From: Larkinella arboricola
GTDB lineage: Bacteria > Bacteroidota > Bacteroidia > Cytophagales > Spirosomataceae
Assembly: GCF_003259745.1 (NCBI RefSeq)
Contig: NZ_QLMC01000006.1
Location: 272,731 to 336,730 of the forward strand
Length of the DNA stretch: 64,000 nucleotides
Direction of reading: 5' to 3'
Below the pieces are notes generated by a model. The model was not told the DNA's origin. It made no database searches and worked only from the letters and a program-made list of their open reading frames with translations. A program made the position numbers and the translations under genes. Every line of letters starts with the position of its first letter. Position 1 is the stretch's first letter. Positions 15,193 through 24,712 of this stretch are shown here, in pieces.

Positions 15193-16314
15193 TTAAGAAA
15201 GACTTCTGATAAACGTTTCAGCGGCTTCATTCACTTGCTGATGCCTTTCCAATAAGCCCTGATGACCTCCAGGGGCTACCGTTACCAGCTGAGCATGCGG
15301 CAGGTGCTGGTGCATATACTCACTGGCCACCGGTTTAGTAAGACGGTCTTTATTGGCAGTTACAACCAGAGTCGGTACCATGATGGAAGGAAGCTCATGA
15401 GTGACGTCATACTGGAACATTCCTAAAACACCTCGGGCCGTCACCGCGGGTGGAGCCAGCGTAGAAAGCAGCGTACTGAAATCCAACTGTTTGGCCGTCT
15501 GGGTACCGGTAAAGGTTAGCAAGCGGGTCATGATATGGGCGTTGCCGTTGAGGTAACTCATCCAGCGGGACATCCAGATCAGCGGTGATAGAATAATCAA
15601 TAGCCAGCAAAGCGGAACCAGCACCGGCTTCTGAATCGCCGTCATCAGCGGAGCAAACAACAGAATCGTGCGTACAGGATTGGTGTAAGTGGTATGTTGC
15701 AGAATAACGCCTTTAATCATCTGGCGGAGGTTGGGCGCCTTGGCTAACAGGGTCAGAATGGTCATGCCGCCGATGCTGTGGCCCCATAGAATGGGGTTTC
15801 TGACTTGAGTGTGTTCGATCACCGCCTTGAGGTCAGCGGCCATTTTGTCCAGTGAAAAATCCCTGTTGGTGGGCCGGGTGGATTTGCCCAGTCCCGGTAG
15901 ATCCATCATGATCAGCCGGTAGTTAGTTTCAAAGTAGGTACGCTGATAATACCAATTCTTGATACTAGCGTTCCAGCCATGGACAAAAATAATGGGCTGG
16001 CGGTCTTCCGGGCCGTAGTACTCGATGTGGATGGTGCTGCCATCAGGCCGCTTTAGCGTATCGTGCTTGTCGCTTTCAAACATATGGGGTTCGGGCTCCT
16101 GCGGACGATTCGTGCTCAATAGGGCTTTGATCAAAAACCGTCCCAGCAAAATGAAAGCGAGTAAGGCAATGGCTCCATATAAACAGCGCTGTGCGTACGC
16201 ATCGGAGGGCGTGTCATCAAACAGGTACCACTCCCGCCAGAGGTAATAGGCGATAATAGGGTAAGCAATAGAGAGCAAGTCGGCGATCAGATAGGCCAGG
16301 ATCAATAACGGCAT
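15193..16314 (-). CDS. Membrane-anchored alpha/beta hydrolase
   Basis: 373 residues from ATG 16314 (MPLLILAYLIADLLSIAYPI); the frame upstream to 16356 adds unconserved residues. Two N-terminal membrane helices (to about 30, and LYGAIALLAFILLGRFLI) precede the hydrolase domain. The oxyanion segment is PIIFVHGWNASIKNWYY, the nucleophile elbow LWGHSIGGMTILTLL, the acid lies in LVVTANKDRLT and the His in VAPGGHQGLLERH, so the triad is complete. It also has a hydrophobic cap helix pair near TILLFAPLMTAIQKPVLVPL. Substrate unknown; the arrangement resembles epoxide-hydrolase-like or lipase-like membrane proteins. It stands alone among decayed genes. Confidence 0.82.
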   Translation of the reverse strand: MPLLILAYLIADLLSIAYPIIAYYLWREWYLFDDTPSDAYAQRCLYGAIALLAFILLGRFLIKALLSTNRPQEPEPHMFESDKHDTLKRPDGSTIHIEYYGPEDRQPIIFVHGWNASIKNWYYQRTYFETNYRLIMMDLPGLGKSTRPTNRDFSLDKMAADLKAVIEHTQVRNPILWGHSIGGMTILTLLAKAPNLRQMIKGVILQHTTYTNPVRTILLFAPLMTAIQKPVLVPLCWLLIILSPLIWMSRWMSYLNGNAHIMTRLLTFTGTQTAKQLDFSTLLSTLAPPAVTARGVLGMFQYDVTHELPSIMVPTLVVTANKDRLTKPVASEYMHQHLPHAQLVTVAPGGHQGLLERHQQVNEAAETFIRSLS

Positions 16315-16469
16315 ACAGAGACGGTTAATACAAGGTGAAACAAAAGCGAAACACACGGCCCAAAAGGGAGTGTGTTGTCATTAACCCGCTTGATCTAACT
16401 TAGTTACAGTAAATGAGGAATTGGAGAAAAGGTAGTTGAAAGACGCCTAGCAACCGATCTATTCTGAAT

Positions 16470-16676
16470 ATGGGCAGCCCCCGATTGCCCAAAGTGGAAG
16501 GGGTTGTTCGAGTCGATAGCAAGTACATGCAGTATATTGAACACGGGTACGAAGAGCTGTACGACTTAAAAGCCGACCCCCACGAAAAGCAGAACCTTGC
16601 TTCTTCTGCGGCTTATCAGGCGAAATTGGAAGCGATGAGAAAGCGCTATGCGGTTCTTAAAAAGCAGGTAAAGTAA
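16470..16676 (+). pseudogene. C-terminal fragment of a sulfatase
   Basis: 68 codons encode VEGVVRVDSKYMQYIEHGYE followed by ELYDLKADPHEKQNLA, the hallmark C-terminal segment of type I sulfatases, where the text normally follows about 400 residues with the formylglycine site. None of the upstream catalytic domain is present. A few codons in another frame just before it (IYSEYGQPPI) look like the preceding residues, implying another shift near 16490. Formylglycine sulfatases remove sulfate from glycans; this is only debris. Confidence 0.7.
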
Positions 16677-16810
16677 GGATATTTCAGTAATACCCTTACA
16701 CCAATGGAGCCAGTTGGCAATGGAAAAACACCCTTTTTGAACGGCCAAATTGCCCCAGATGAGCCCTGGATTTGCTTTGGTGGAAAATTGGGCAGTTTTT
16801 GTTGAGTGAT

Positions 16811-17433
16811 ATGCTACAACAGTTACGCACCTACTATTATCATCGCCAGCATCTGATCGAACAGTTGATGACTTATACCCACAAATGCATAAAGCGCTCC
16901 AGTTGATAAATCTTCGCTTAGAGATAGCAATTAGCGACAGTACCAGTAAGTCGGGCTTGGCGATTGTTAAGGCTATTTTAGGAGGTTAACGAGACCCCCA
17001 TGAGTTGGCTTCTTTAGTGAACATTCGGATGAAACGATCCAAAGAGGAGATTGCTCGACCGCTACATAGGAGTTGGCGATAGGAATAGCTCTTCGAGCTA
17101 AAAGCGAACCTGAGCCGCCCATACCAGCAGGCTTTATCCGACTGTGATCAAGTTATTGAACAAGCTCTGCGAAGGAGGACGACACTGGTCAAGGATATTC
17201 ATAAGTTTGGCTTTGCCAGTTGGCTACGGTTGGTGCCCAACAATAAAATCAGTGGTGGGCGCATCATCAGTTATCATAAAAAGGCTCAAGTTAAAGTCGC
17301 CGTTCAAAAGGCCAGAGAAGCGGGCTTACGGCAAGTGCAACGGTTTTTAATAGCCCTAGAATTAAGCCAGGATGAGTTGGTTAGGTTATTTTCAAAATCC
17401 TCTTTGTCAGAGGGATTGCCACTAGTTGTATAG
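16811..17433 (+). pseudogene. IS110-type transposase remnant
   Basis: Pieces of a transposase appear in order. MLQQLRTYYYHRQHLIEQLM starts at 16811, then one base is missing in an A run near 16885. The next frame gives MHKALQLINLRLEIAISDST and KSGLAIVKAILGG, an in-frame TAA at 16987 where Glu is expected before RDPHELASL, two more stops near 17080, then YQQALSDCDQVIEQALRR and FASWLRLVPNNKISGGRI. The last motif is the signature of the C-terminal domain of IS110-family transposases (usually ...SWLGL.P.NKISGG...). The region between QALRR and HKFGFASWL is much shorter than normal. With at least one shift and three stops it is long dead. Confidence 0.75.
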
Positions 17434-17453
17434 AAATCCGTTTGCCGTTTTGG

Positions 17454-17500
17454 TGATTGTTACTGCTTGTCACGTCCTAGTTTGATGATTGTTACTGCTT
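17454..17500. repeat. Direct repeat of 15 bases upstream of the hybrid kinase
   Basis: TGATTGTTACTGCTT occurs at 17454-17468 and again at 17486-17500, 32 bases apart. It lies between the IS110 remnant and the kinase start at 17600. It could be a tandem regulatory site or a trace of the insertion that broke the region. Confidence 0.6.
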
Positions 17501-17599
17501 TTAAGGAAACTTGCACAGTTTTTGTACGATCTCTGTAGGATTAGTCGCCATTTAAATCAGTTGGCATACACTATATACTGCTGCCCTATTGGGCCCTTC

Positions 17600-20500
17600 A
17601 TGAAAAGCTTTATTACTCTGTTACTGGCCTACAGTCTTTTTTCCTATTCGTCTCAGGCCCAGATCAGCCAGATACGCTTCAAACATATCACGACCCAGGA
17701 AGGACTTTCCGAAAGTAATGTGACCTGTATTTTGCAGGATAAGCAGGGATTTATGTGGTTTGGTACGCAGGACGGACTGAACAAATACGATGGCTACTCT
17801 TTTACCATTTACCAGAACGAGCCGCGTGATCCTGCCAGCTTAAGCGATAATTATATCCTGTCCCTGTATGAAGACCGGAAAGGACGACTTTGGGTAGGGA
17901 CGGACGATGGTGGCTTATGCCTGCTCAATAAACAAACTGGAAAATTTACCGTTTATAAACACTCAGATACCAAGACGCCTGGTAATAACCGTGTTACGTC
18001 TATTGCTGAGGATCGTCAGGGTAAGCTCTGGATTGGAACCGATGAGGGCCTTATGCAATTTAATCCCGAGAGCCGGACGTTTATCTACTACCGGCATCAA
18101 GCCGGGATACCGGGCAGCCTAAGTCATAATCTGATCAGGGATGTGCTGGTTGATCGCCGGGGGCAAATTTGGGTGGCCACCTACGGAGGGGGACTGGACC
18201 GGCTGGATTTGACAACACGCCAGTTTCGGCACTATAAAAACCGTGCGTCGGATAAAACTTCACTGAGCCAAAATACACTCAAAAAGCTATTTGAGGATGC
18301 CAATGGCCGACTTTGGATTGGCACCGAAGGAGGTGGATTAAACCTTCTCAATGCCGATCAAACAACGTTTACCCGTTTTCGGCATAATCGTGCAGTATCC
18401 ACTTCCATCAGCCATGACGATGTGAATACCATGCAGGAGGATGAAAACGGTAATTTATGGGTCGGTACTGAAAATGGAGGCATTAGTGTGCTGAACAAAA
18501 GCCGGACAGCCTTTACTCGGTATTCTTACGATGAAAATAATCCCTACGGTCTTAACAACGGCTCGATTTATGCCATTTTCCGGGATCGAAATGGAAATAT
18601 GTGGGTCGGAACCTACAGCGGAGGAGTCAACTTCTTCGATCATCAGCCGGGCAAATTCGAACTCATTCAGAAAGACTTGCGGAATCCCGATGGCCTTAAT
18701 AATACCAATGTTACGGCGGTGCTGGAGGATCATCAGGGCAATTTGTGGATGGGAACGGACGGGGGCGGCCTGAACGTCCTGTTGAAAGGCACCAACCGCT
18801 ATCTCCACTACCAGCATAATCCGGATAATCCACGAAGTATTGCCAGTAATTACATCATGAGCCTTTATCAGGACAGTGATCGGAATATCTGGGTAGGCAG
18901 TTATAAAGGGGGGGTAAGTGTATGGCAGGAAAAATCCGGCGACTTTCTCAATTATACCCAGACAGATAATGACAAAGGACTCAGTCAAGAAACGGTGAGT
19001 ACGATGGTGGAAGGAGAAAAAGGGCAAATCTGGTTGGGCACTCAGGGAAATGGCATTAGTCGGTACGACAAAAAAACCGGTCGATTTACCCATTACCGCC
19101 CCAATCCAGCCCGGCCTGACAGCCTGATTCAGGGGTATATCAGTTCGTTGCATTATGACCACAGTGGCACGGTATGGATTGGCACCGAAGGCGACGGTGT
19201 TAGTCGGTTCGATCCCAAAAGCGGCATTTTCAGGGCCTATCATCATGACCGGGCCAATACAAACAGTTTAAGCCATAACCTGGTGATCAGCCTGTACGAA
19301 GATAGTCGGCGGCAGATGTGGATTGGCACATATGGTGGTTTAAACCGCTTTGATCCCAGCACCCAGTCGTTTACCGTCTACAAGGAAAAGCAGGGACTGG
19401 CCAATAAAGTGATTCAGGGAATTGTCAGCGATCGGCACGGGAACCTGTGGATAAGCACAAACAAAGGCCTATCGAAGTTCAATCCCCAAACGAAAACGTT
19501 CCGAAACTACGATGCCGGGGATGGTCTTCAGAAAAGTTCGTTTAACCGCATGGCCGTTTTTAAAGGACCACAGGGCACCTTATACTTTGGTGGCATCAGC
19601 GGCCTGAACCGCTTTCATCCCGATAGCCTCAGGGATAATTTGGTTATTCCGCCGGTGGTTATTACCAATCTACGGATTTTCGATCGGCCTGTTTTGCTCC
19701 GATCCCGTCAGATTACCCTCTCGCATAGTCAATCAACGGTAACATTTGAATTTGCGGCTTTAAATTACTCGCAACCGGAGCGGAATCAATACGTGTATAA
19801 ACTGGAAGGTTTTGATCAGGACTGGAGTTTGAAAAGCCTTAGAAGAACGGCTACCTATACCAATCTTGAACCGGGCGTTTACACGTTCCGGGTGAAAGCC
19901 TCCAATAACGATGGCTTCTGGAATGACCAGGGGACTACCTTTCGGGTGATTATCAAGCCGCCTTTCTGGCAGACCTGGTGGTTTAAAATAAGCGTAGCTA
20001 TTCTGCTGCTGATTAGTACGAATCTGATCCACCAATGGCGGATCAGATCCCTCAAAAACCATAAAAAGGAACTCGAAAGGCTGGTCAGCGAACGGACAGC
20101 GGAAGTACTTTACCAGAAAGAAGAACTGCAAAGTCAGGCGGAAGAACTGCAAAGCCAGACGGAAGAACTGCAAAGTCAGGCGGAAGAGCTACAGAGCCAG
20201 ACCGAACATATGCAACGGTTGATTGAGCAGCTCAACGAGGGGCGTAAAAAAGAACAGGCCGCCCGGCAGGAAGCCGAAAACGCCACGAAAGCCAAAAGCG
20301 TGTTTCTGGCCACGATGAGTCACGAAATCCGTACCCCGATGAATGGGGTGCTGGGAATGACCTACCTATTGCAGGAAACGGAACTGTCTAAAGAACAGCA
20401 CGAATACGTCGAAACGATTTACCAGTGTGGGACCAATTTACTGGGCGTGATCAACGACATTCTCGACTTTTCGAAAATAGAATCAGGTAATCTGGAACTG

Positions 20501-21835
20501 GAACAACACGATATTGACCTCCGAAACTCCATTGAAGAGGTTCTGGACCTGTTTGCCACCAAAGCGGCCACAGTGGGACTGGATTTAATCTATCAGGTTT
20601 GTCCACAGGTGCCTCAGCACATCGTCAGTGACGGGTTGCGCCTGCGTCAGATCCTTATCAACCTGGTTGGTAATGCCGTTAAATTCACCCATAAGGGCGA
20701 AGTGTTTATTAAGGTAATGCTAAACCGGTGCATCAACGATCAGGAATTGGAGCTGGCGTTTCAGGTGCGCGATACCGGTATTGGAATTGCCGAAGACAAA
20801 TTACAGCGGCTTTTCAAAGCCTTCTCACAGGTTGATTCCTCAATGACCCGCAAATACGGCGGAACGGGGTTGGGGCTGGCCATCAGCGAACGGTTGGTCA
20901 GACTCATGGGCGGAGAAATTACCGTCGAAAGTCAGGAAGGCCAGGGAACGGTGTTTACCTTCACCATTCGCTGTCAAGCGCGAGCACACCCGCAGCGGAA
21001 CGCTATTTTGACCTATACCACTGATTTGGTGGGTCAACGAGTGCTGATCGTTGATGACAGTCAAACCAATTTGGAAAGCCTGCAAGGCCAGCTCGCAGCG
21101 TGGGGATTAAGCCCGTCCATTGCTTTATCTGGTCAGCAGGCCCTGGCGCTGCTGACGGCCGACTCCGCCTTTCAAGTTGTGCTGACCGACCTGCATATGC
21201 CGGGCATGAATGGGGTCGAGTTGGCCCGGCAGATCAAGATCAGTTACCCCCGGCTTCCGGTCATTCTACTACGCTTCCTTGGGGAAGAGTCTGGGAAAGA
21301 CGATAGTCGTCTATTCTCGGCCATTCTTACCAAACCCATACACCAGCAGCAACTTTTCGATTTAGTTGGCCGGCACCTTAACTTATCCCAGGAAAGTCCG
21401 GCGGTTGCTTCCCACCCCATACAGCAAAGTTTATCCACCGATTTTGCGAGTAAAAACCCTCTTACTATTTTAGTGGCAGAAGATTATCCCGCCAACCAAA
21501 AGTTAATCCTGAACATTCTAACGAAGCTTGGTTATGCCCCCCATTTGGCCCAGAATGGGTTAGAAGCGGTATCGATGCTGCAAAATCAGGCTTTTGATGT
21601 CATTCTCATGGATGTGCAGATGCCCCATATGAATGGCTTGGAAGCGACCCATTGTATTCGCCAGCGACCCGGTCCCCAGCCTGTCATCATTGCCATGACT
21701 GCCAACGCCCTTAAAGAAGATCAAGAAAAATGTCTACAGGTAGGAATGGATGATTACCTTTCCAAACCTTTAATGCTCAACGCCTTGAAAACAGCCTTAG
21801 AGCGGGCTTCGGCCCGAAAAAAACAAACGACTTAA
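17600..21835 (+). CDS. Hybrid two-component sensor kinase with Reg_prop/Y_Y_Y sensor and two receivers
   Basis: 1411 residues from ATG 17600 ([20 protein letters not shown], a signal peptide); the frame extends to 17489 but the added part is not protein-like. The periplasmic part holds about fourteen Reg_prop repeats (pattern WIGT..GGLN) forming two propellers to about residue 690, then a Y_Y_Y domain ([20 protein letters not shown]). One membrane helix follows near 793-812, then a coiled coil of four exact heptad repeats (841-868), HisKA with His908 ([11 protein letters not shown]) and a HATPase domain (DTGIGI, GTGLGL). Two receivers follow with Asp1197 and Asp1338. Unlike most HTCS proteins, no AraC HTH follows the last receiver, so the output must pass to another protein. 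It is separated from PUL 1 by 300 bases and convergent with it. Confidence 0.93.
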   Translation: MKSFITLLLAYSLFSYSSQAQISQIRFKHITTQEGLSESNVTCILQDKQGFMWFGTQDGLNKYDGYSFTIYQNEPRDPASLSDNYILSLYEDRKGRLWVGTDDGGLCLLNKQTGKFTVYKHSDTKTPGNNRVTSIAEDRQGKLWIGTDEGLMQFNPESRTFIYYRHQAGIPGSLSHNLIRDVLVDRRGQIWVATYGGGLDRLDLTTRQFRHYKNRASDKTSLSQNTLKKLFEDANGRLWIGTEGGGLNLLNADQTTFTRFRHNRAVSTSISHDDVNTMQEDENGNLWVGTENGGISVLNKSRTAFTRYSYDENNPYGLNNGSIYAIFRDRNGNMWVGTYSGGVNFFDHQPGKFELIQKDLRNPDGLNNTNVTAVLEDHQGNLWMGTDGGGLNVLLKGTNRYLHYQHNPDNPRSIASNYIMSLYQDSDRNIWVGSYKGGVSVWQEKSGDFLNYTQTDNDKGLSQETVSTMVEGEKGQIWLGTQGNGISRYDKKTGRFTHYRPNPARPDSLIQGYISSLHYDHSGTVWIGTEGDGVSRFDPKSGIFRAYHHDRANTNSLSHNLVISLYEDSRRQMWIGTYGGLNRFDPSTQSFTVYKEKQGLANKVIQGIVSDRHGNLWISTNKGLSKFNPQTKTFRNYDAGDGLQKSSFNRMAVFKGPQGTLYFGGISGLNRFHPDSLRDNLVIPPVVITNLRIFDRPVLLRSRQITLSHSQSTVTFEFAALNYSQPERNQYVYKLEGFDQDWSLKSLRRTATYTNLEPGVYTFRVKASNNDGFWNDQGTTFRVIIKPPFWQTWWFKISVAILLLISTNLIHQWRIRSLKNHKKELERLVSERTAEVLYQKEELQSQAEELQSQTEELQSQAEELQSQTEHMQRLIEQLNEGRKKEQAARQEAENATKAKSVFLATMSHEIRTPMNGVLGMTYLLQETELSKEQHEYVETIYQCGTNLLGVINDILDFSKIESGNLELEQHDIDLRNSIEEVLDLFATKAATVGLDLIYQVCPQVPQHIVSDGLRLRQILINLVGNAVKFTHKGEVFIKVMLNRCINDQELELAFQVRDTGIGIAEDKLQRLFKAFSQVDSSMTRKYGGTGLGLAISERLVRLMGGEITVESQEGQGTVFTFTIRCQARAHPQRNAILTYTTDLVGQRVLIVDDSQTNLESLQGQLAAWGLSPSIALSGQQALALLTADSAFQVVLTDLHMPGMNGVELARQIKISYPRLPVILLRFLGEESGKDDSRLFSAILTKPIHQQQLFDLVGRHLNLSQESPAVASHPIQQSLSTDFASKNPLTILVAEDYPANQKLILNILTKLGYAPHLAQNGLEAVSMLQNQAFDVILMDVQMPHMNGLEATHCIRQRPGPQPVIIAMTANALKEDQEKCLQVGMDDYLSKPLMLNALKTALERASARKKQTT
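20120..20203 (+). repeat. Four tandem 21-base repeats inside the hybrid kinase gene
   Basis: Four in-frame 21-base units starting at 20120, 20141, 20162 and 20183 encode EELQSQ followed by Ala or Thr, alternating A/T/A/T. They build a continuous heptad coiled coil between the membrane helix and HisKA. Such exact DNA repeats can gain or lose units by slippage, changing the signalling helix length by whole turns. Confidence 0.85.
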
Positions 21836-22136
21836 TGGGTCTATCAAATAGCAACAAATGCCCTAAAGTTTAATTCTCAAATGTAGCAAGTCCAATTGTA
21901 TGTGGAATAGCTGGAAAGAAAATCACCACTCCGGACCAGTTCATGGTTTAGAAGTTACCCGCATCCATTTTTGGCCTTTTCCCAAGAAGCTGATCGGCTC
22001 ACAATAAACCGAAAACCATACCAATAAGCCTGATGATGACACCAAAGAGAGCTAGTTATAGGGTTAGCCTTCTTTGGTGCTTATCATTTTTATCGAACCC
22101 GAACGCACTAAAAGACTGGATTGTTTTCCTGGCAAC
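21836..22136. other. Intergenic region between convergent genes, weak hairpin
   Basis: About 300 bases between the hybrid kinase (plus) and the Gfo/Idh gene (minus). An inverted repeat CACCAAAGA (22037-22045) and TCTTTGGTG (22068-22076) with a 22-base loop is followed by a loose T-rich stretch on the plus strand, so it might end the kinase transcript. Nothing coding was seen. Confidence 0.4.
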
Positions 22137-23102
22137 TTATATAGACACGACTTTGCCCTTCCGGCTTTCCTGAGCAGCCTGGATGAATGAAAATATTTCC
22201 AAGGTTTCAGTGGGTGACACAGGTGCTTTACCCGTATTAAAAAAGCGCACAATGGATTTAACCAATGGCTCGTAGGTAGCGAACGGGCCAAGGGGCGCGA
22301 TTCCTTTTTCGCCGAAAGCCGTTCCGGCAATATTGGCGGCTCCTTTTCGAATGCCCCTGACCGTGCCGATGCGGCCATCTTCCCAAACGCCTACCACCAC
22401 ATCGGTGCCTTCAGTATGGCTGCGGCTAACGGTCTTGCAACCGGGTCCCATAACGGTAAACAACATTTCCACCCCGTGGATGGCGTACCAGGCCAGGTCG
22501 AGATGTCCTTTGTCGATTTCGGCGGGGGTATACACATCGGCACCCGTCACCCGGCCAATGCTGCCGCCCACGACCTTTTGCACATTGGCATCAAAACGCA
22601 GGGCCGAAGAGCTGAAAATGGGGGTATTGTATTGCTCGGCGGCCTTGAAAATGGCTTTGGCTTCGGCCAGCGAAGGCGCAATGGGTTTATCGATGAAAAC
22701 CCGCTTTCCGGATTTAAATACCGGCATGGCCTGCTCCAGATGCACCCGTCCGTCGTTCGATTCCAGCAAAACGACATCTACCTCGTTCAGCAAAGCCTCA
22801 ATAGAATCAACCAGCTTGACGCCCATGCCCTGAACGGCGCGGGTAATTTCCGGTTTCATTTTGAGCGCCGAAACAATGTCCTTACTGCCGTGCGGATAGG
22901 CGGCCGTCACCCGATACCCCAGCATATCGGAGCCCCCGTTATAGATCATTTTGGTAAACACTTCACTGTGGCTGGTGTCCAGCCCAATAATACCGACTCG
23001 TTTTCCGGCAACGGTTTCCCGGTCGCGGCCCAGAGAAATCCCGGCGGTTCCTAAGCAGGTGGCCCCGATTGAGGCATATTGCACAAATTTGCGTCTGTTC
23101 AT
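22137..23102 (-). CDS. Gfo/Idh/MocA-family oxidoreductase, exported
   Basis: 321 residues. The N-terminus MNRRKFVQYASIGATCLGTA has a twin-arginine type signal, followed by the Rossmann domain GKRVGIIGLDTSHSEVFTKM, in which the usual GxGxxG is replaced by GLDTSHS. The next strand DVVLLESNDGRVHLEQAMPV and KRVFIDKPIAPSLAEAKAIF carry the conserved Lys-Pro of the family. The C-terminal half has the mixed sheet (DLAWYAIHGVEMLFTVMG). Family members are NAD(P)-dependent sugar dehydrogenases, racemases or glycosidases; this GLDTSH subclass lacks the standard dinucleotide motif, so the cofactor may be bound differently or not at all. It is the last gene of PUL 1, 27 bases after the ADP-ribosylglycohydrolase-like gene. 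Confidence 0.85.
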   Translation of the reverse strand: MNRRKFVQYASIGATCLGTAGISLGRDRETVAGKRVGIIGLDTSHSEVFTKMIYNGGSDMLGYRVTAAYPHGSKDIVSALKMKPEITRAVQGMGVKLVDSIEALLNEVDVVLLESNDGRVHLEQAMPVFKSGKRVFIDKPIAPSLAEAKAIFKAAEQYNTPIFSSSALRFDANVQKVVGGSIGRVTGADVYTPAEIDKGHLDLAWYAIHGVEMLFTVMGPGCKTVSRSHTEGTDVVVGVWEDGRIGTVRGIRKGAANIAGTAFGEKGIAPLGPFATYEPLVKSIVRFFNTGKAPVSPTETLEIFSFIQAAQESRKGKVVSI

Positions 23103-23129
23103 AGTAATTACGTACTAGTTTTTTATGGT

Positions 23130-24686
23130 CTACTTTCTCACACCCAGGGGCTTTTTTGAGGAGTACATTACAGCTTCGGTCGCTACCATTTCGTAGACCG
23201 GATCAGGATTCAGGATTTTTATCTGTACCTGATGCGTTCCTTCCGGAAGCTGGTACCGCCAGAATAATTCCGTTCGTCGGTGGGCGTTCACTACCGGCAG
23301 ACTGGCTTCTTCCAATAACTTACCATCCACATACAACGCGGCCCGCACAGGGGTATCGGGAGCCTCCCGCTTCGTTTTACGGACATGCCCCCGCAGCACA
23401 AAGCCGATACCGCTGGCGGTGAATTCGATACCGGTGCTGCTCACCTGATTGACGGTTTGCTTATGATCGGGAAAATGACCAGCGAAGCTTTCCTCAAAAG
23501 CCACGGTTTTGACGGGTTCCTGCCGAATCTCAACGGTATTTTCGAGCACTTTTCCGCCCTGGCGGGTGATGTTCGCCAATGCATGCCGATACCCCAGTTC
23601 ATACACCTTCGAGAGTGACAAACTGGTGTAGCTAAAGTTGGTCTGTTCCGCTTTGCTGAGAGGATTCAGCCAGTAATCGGGAATGTGGCTATAACCAAGC
23701 ATGGTGCCCAGTACCCCGCCCGCCGTAGACGGATTACAGTCCGAATCCTGACCCGCCCGCGTGGAAATCTCCATGGTTTTTGTAAAGTCCCCGCCCCCGT
23801 ACAGCAGTCCAAGCACCACGTAGGCCGAATTGAGTTTGGCATCAATATCGAGGGGATGAAAAACACCATCGGGACACCCAACATCCTCGGTCCATTTCCG
23901 CTGGATTTCAAACCACGTCCGTTTCCAGTCGTTCGGATAGGCTTTGTGCCATTTAATGACGTCGGCTACGCATTGGTAAAACTGGCTCCGGGCCGGAATG
24001 GCCTTCAGGGCTTTATTAACAACGACCTTCACGTCGTTACTCCGGAACGCCTGCGCGTACAGATTGGCCACAAACACGCCCCCGTACCACCCATCGCCGT
24101 AATTCATGATGTGACCGACTTTGTCGGCAATGGCCGACGCTGCGTTTGGCATGGCCGGGCTCATCAGGCCGGCAAAGTCTGCTTCGATCTGAAAATCAAT
24201 ATCATCGGCATGCGGATTATGAAGCCAGTGGCCCGACTGCGGGGGTCGCATTCCCTGCAGCACATTATACCGTCCGGCCTGGTTGGCATGCCAAAGCTCA
24301 TAACCTGAGCGGGCATAGGCGAGCGCAAACGAATCGGCAGGAGCCTCCAGTCCCAGTCGTTCAAACACTTCCACGAACGTCAGGTCCATGTAGATATCGT
24401 CGAAAAGGCCGGGGAAAACCCGCATGGCTTCCGCTACATAATCGTCGTGCCACTGGATGGGTTGATAATCCTGAATAAACGTTCCCTGGTACACAAATTC
24501 GGTCGGCCAGCCGAACGTCACTCCAATGGTTTGCCCGGCCCAGCCCCCTTTGATTTTATCGCGGAGGACGTCTTTGGTTAACTTCAGTACGGGTTGCTTG
24601 TCGCGCAATTGCGCGAACGATGCGTTAGAAATAGAAAAACAGAGCCATAGCAAAAGTGCCCCCGGTAATCTCATTACAGTTTTCAT
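23130..24686 (-). CDS. Secreted ADP-ribosylglycohydrolase-family protein
   Basis: 518 residues with a signal peptide (to about SFAQ, residue 26). The all-helical DraG/ARH domain covers about 38-395: KIKGGWAGQTIGVTFGWPTE near 45-63, metal-binding acids in HDDYVAEA (Asp81, Asp82), LFDDIYMDLTF, and the C-terminal pair in GQDSDCNPSTAGG (Asp314, Asp316). All metal positions of the family look conserved. The last 120 residues form a beta domain (GIEFTASGIGFVLRGHV ... EGTHQVQIKIL) like a sugar-binding or jelly-roll module. Known members cleave ADP-ribose from proteins; secreted bacterial versions in sugar loci probably act on other N- or O-ribosides. It sits between the PQQ-type dehydrogenase and the Gfo/Idh gene in PUL 1. 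Confidence 0.88.
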   Translation of the reverse strand: MKTVMRLPGALLLWLCFSISNASFAQLRDKQPVLKLTKDVLRDKIKGGWAGQTIGVTFGWPTEFVYQGTFIQDYQPIQWHDDYVAEAMRVFPGLFDDIYMDLTFVEVFERLGLEAPADSFALAYARSGYELWHANQAGRYNVLQGMRPPQSGHWLHNPHADDIDFQIEADFAGLMSPAMPNAASAIADKVGHIMNYGDGWYGGVFVANLYAQAFRSNDVKVVVNKALKAIPARSQFYQCVADVIKWHKAYPNDWKRTWFEIQRKWTEDVGCPDGVFHPLDIDAKLNSAYVVLGLLYGGGDFTKTMEISTRAGQDSDCNPSTAGGVLGTMLGYSHIPDYWLNPLSKAEQTNFSYTSLSLSKVYELGYRHALANITRQGGKVLENTVEIRQEPVKTVAFEESFAGHFPDHKQTVNQVSSTGIEFTASGIGFVLRGHVRKTKREAPDTPVRAALYVDGKLLEEASLPVVNAHRRTELFWRYQLPEGTHQVQIKILNPDPVYEMVATEAVMYSSKKPLGVRK

Positions 24687-24712
24687 AGTAAGTTACGGTT
24701 TTAATCAGCTTG

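Noticed and set aside
20120-20203. Four regular 21-base repeats as a possible CRISPR or satellite
   Set aside because: They are contiguous without spacers and in frame inside a kinase gene, coding for a heptad coiled coil.
22037-22076. Inverted repeat CACCAAAGA/TCTTTGGTG as a firm terminator
   Set aside because: The loop is long (22 bases), the T stretch is interrupted and it lies 200 bases past the kinase stop; kept only as a weak note.
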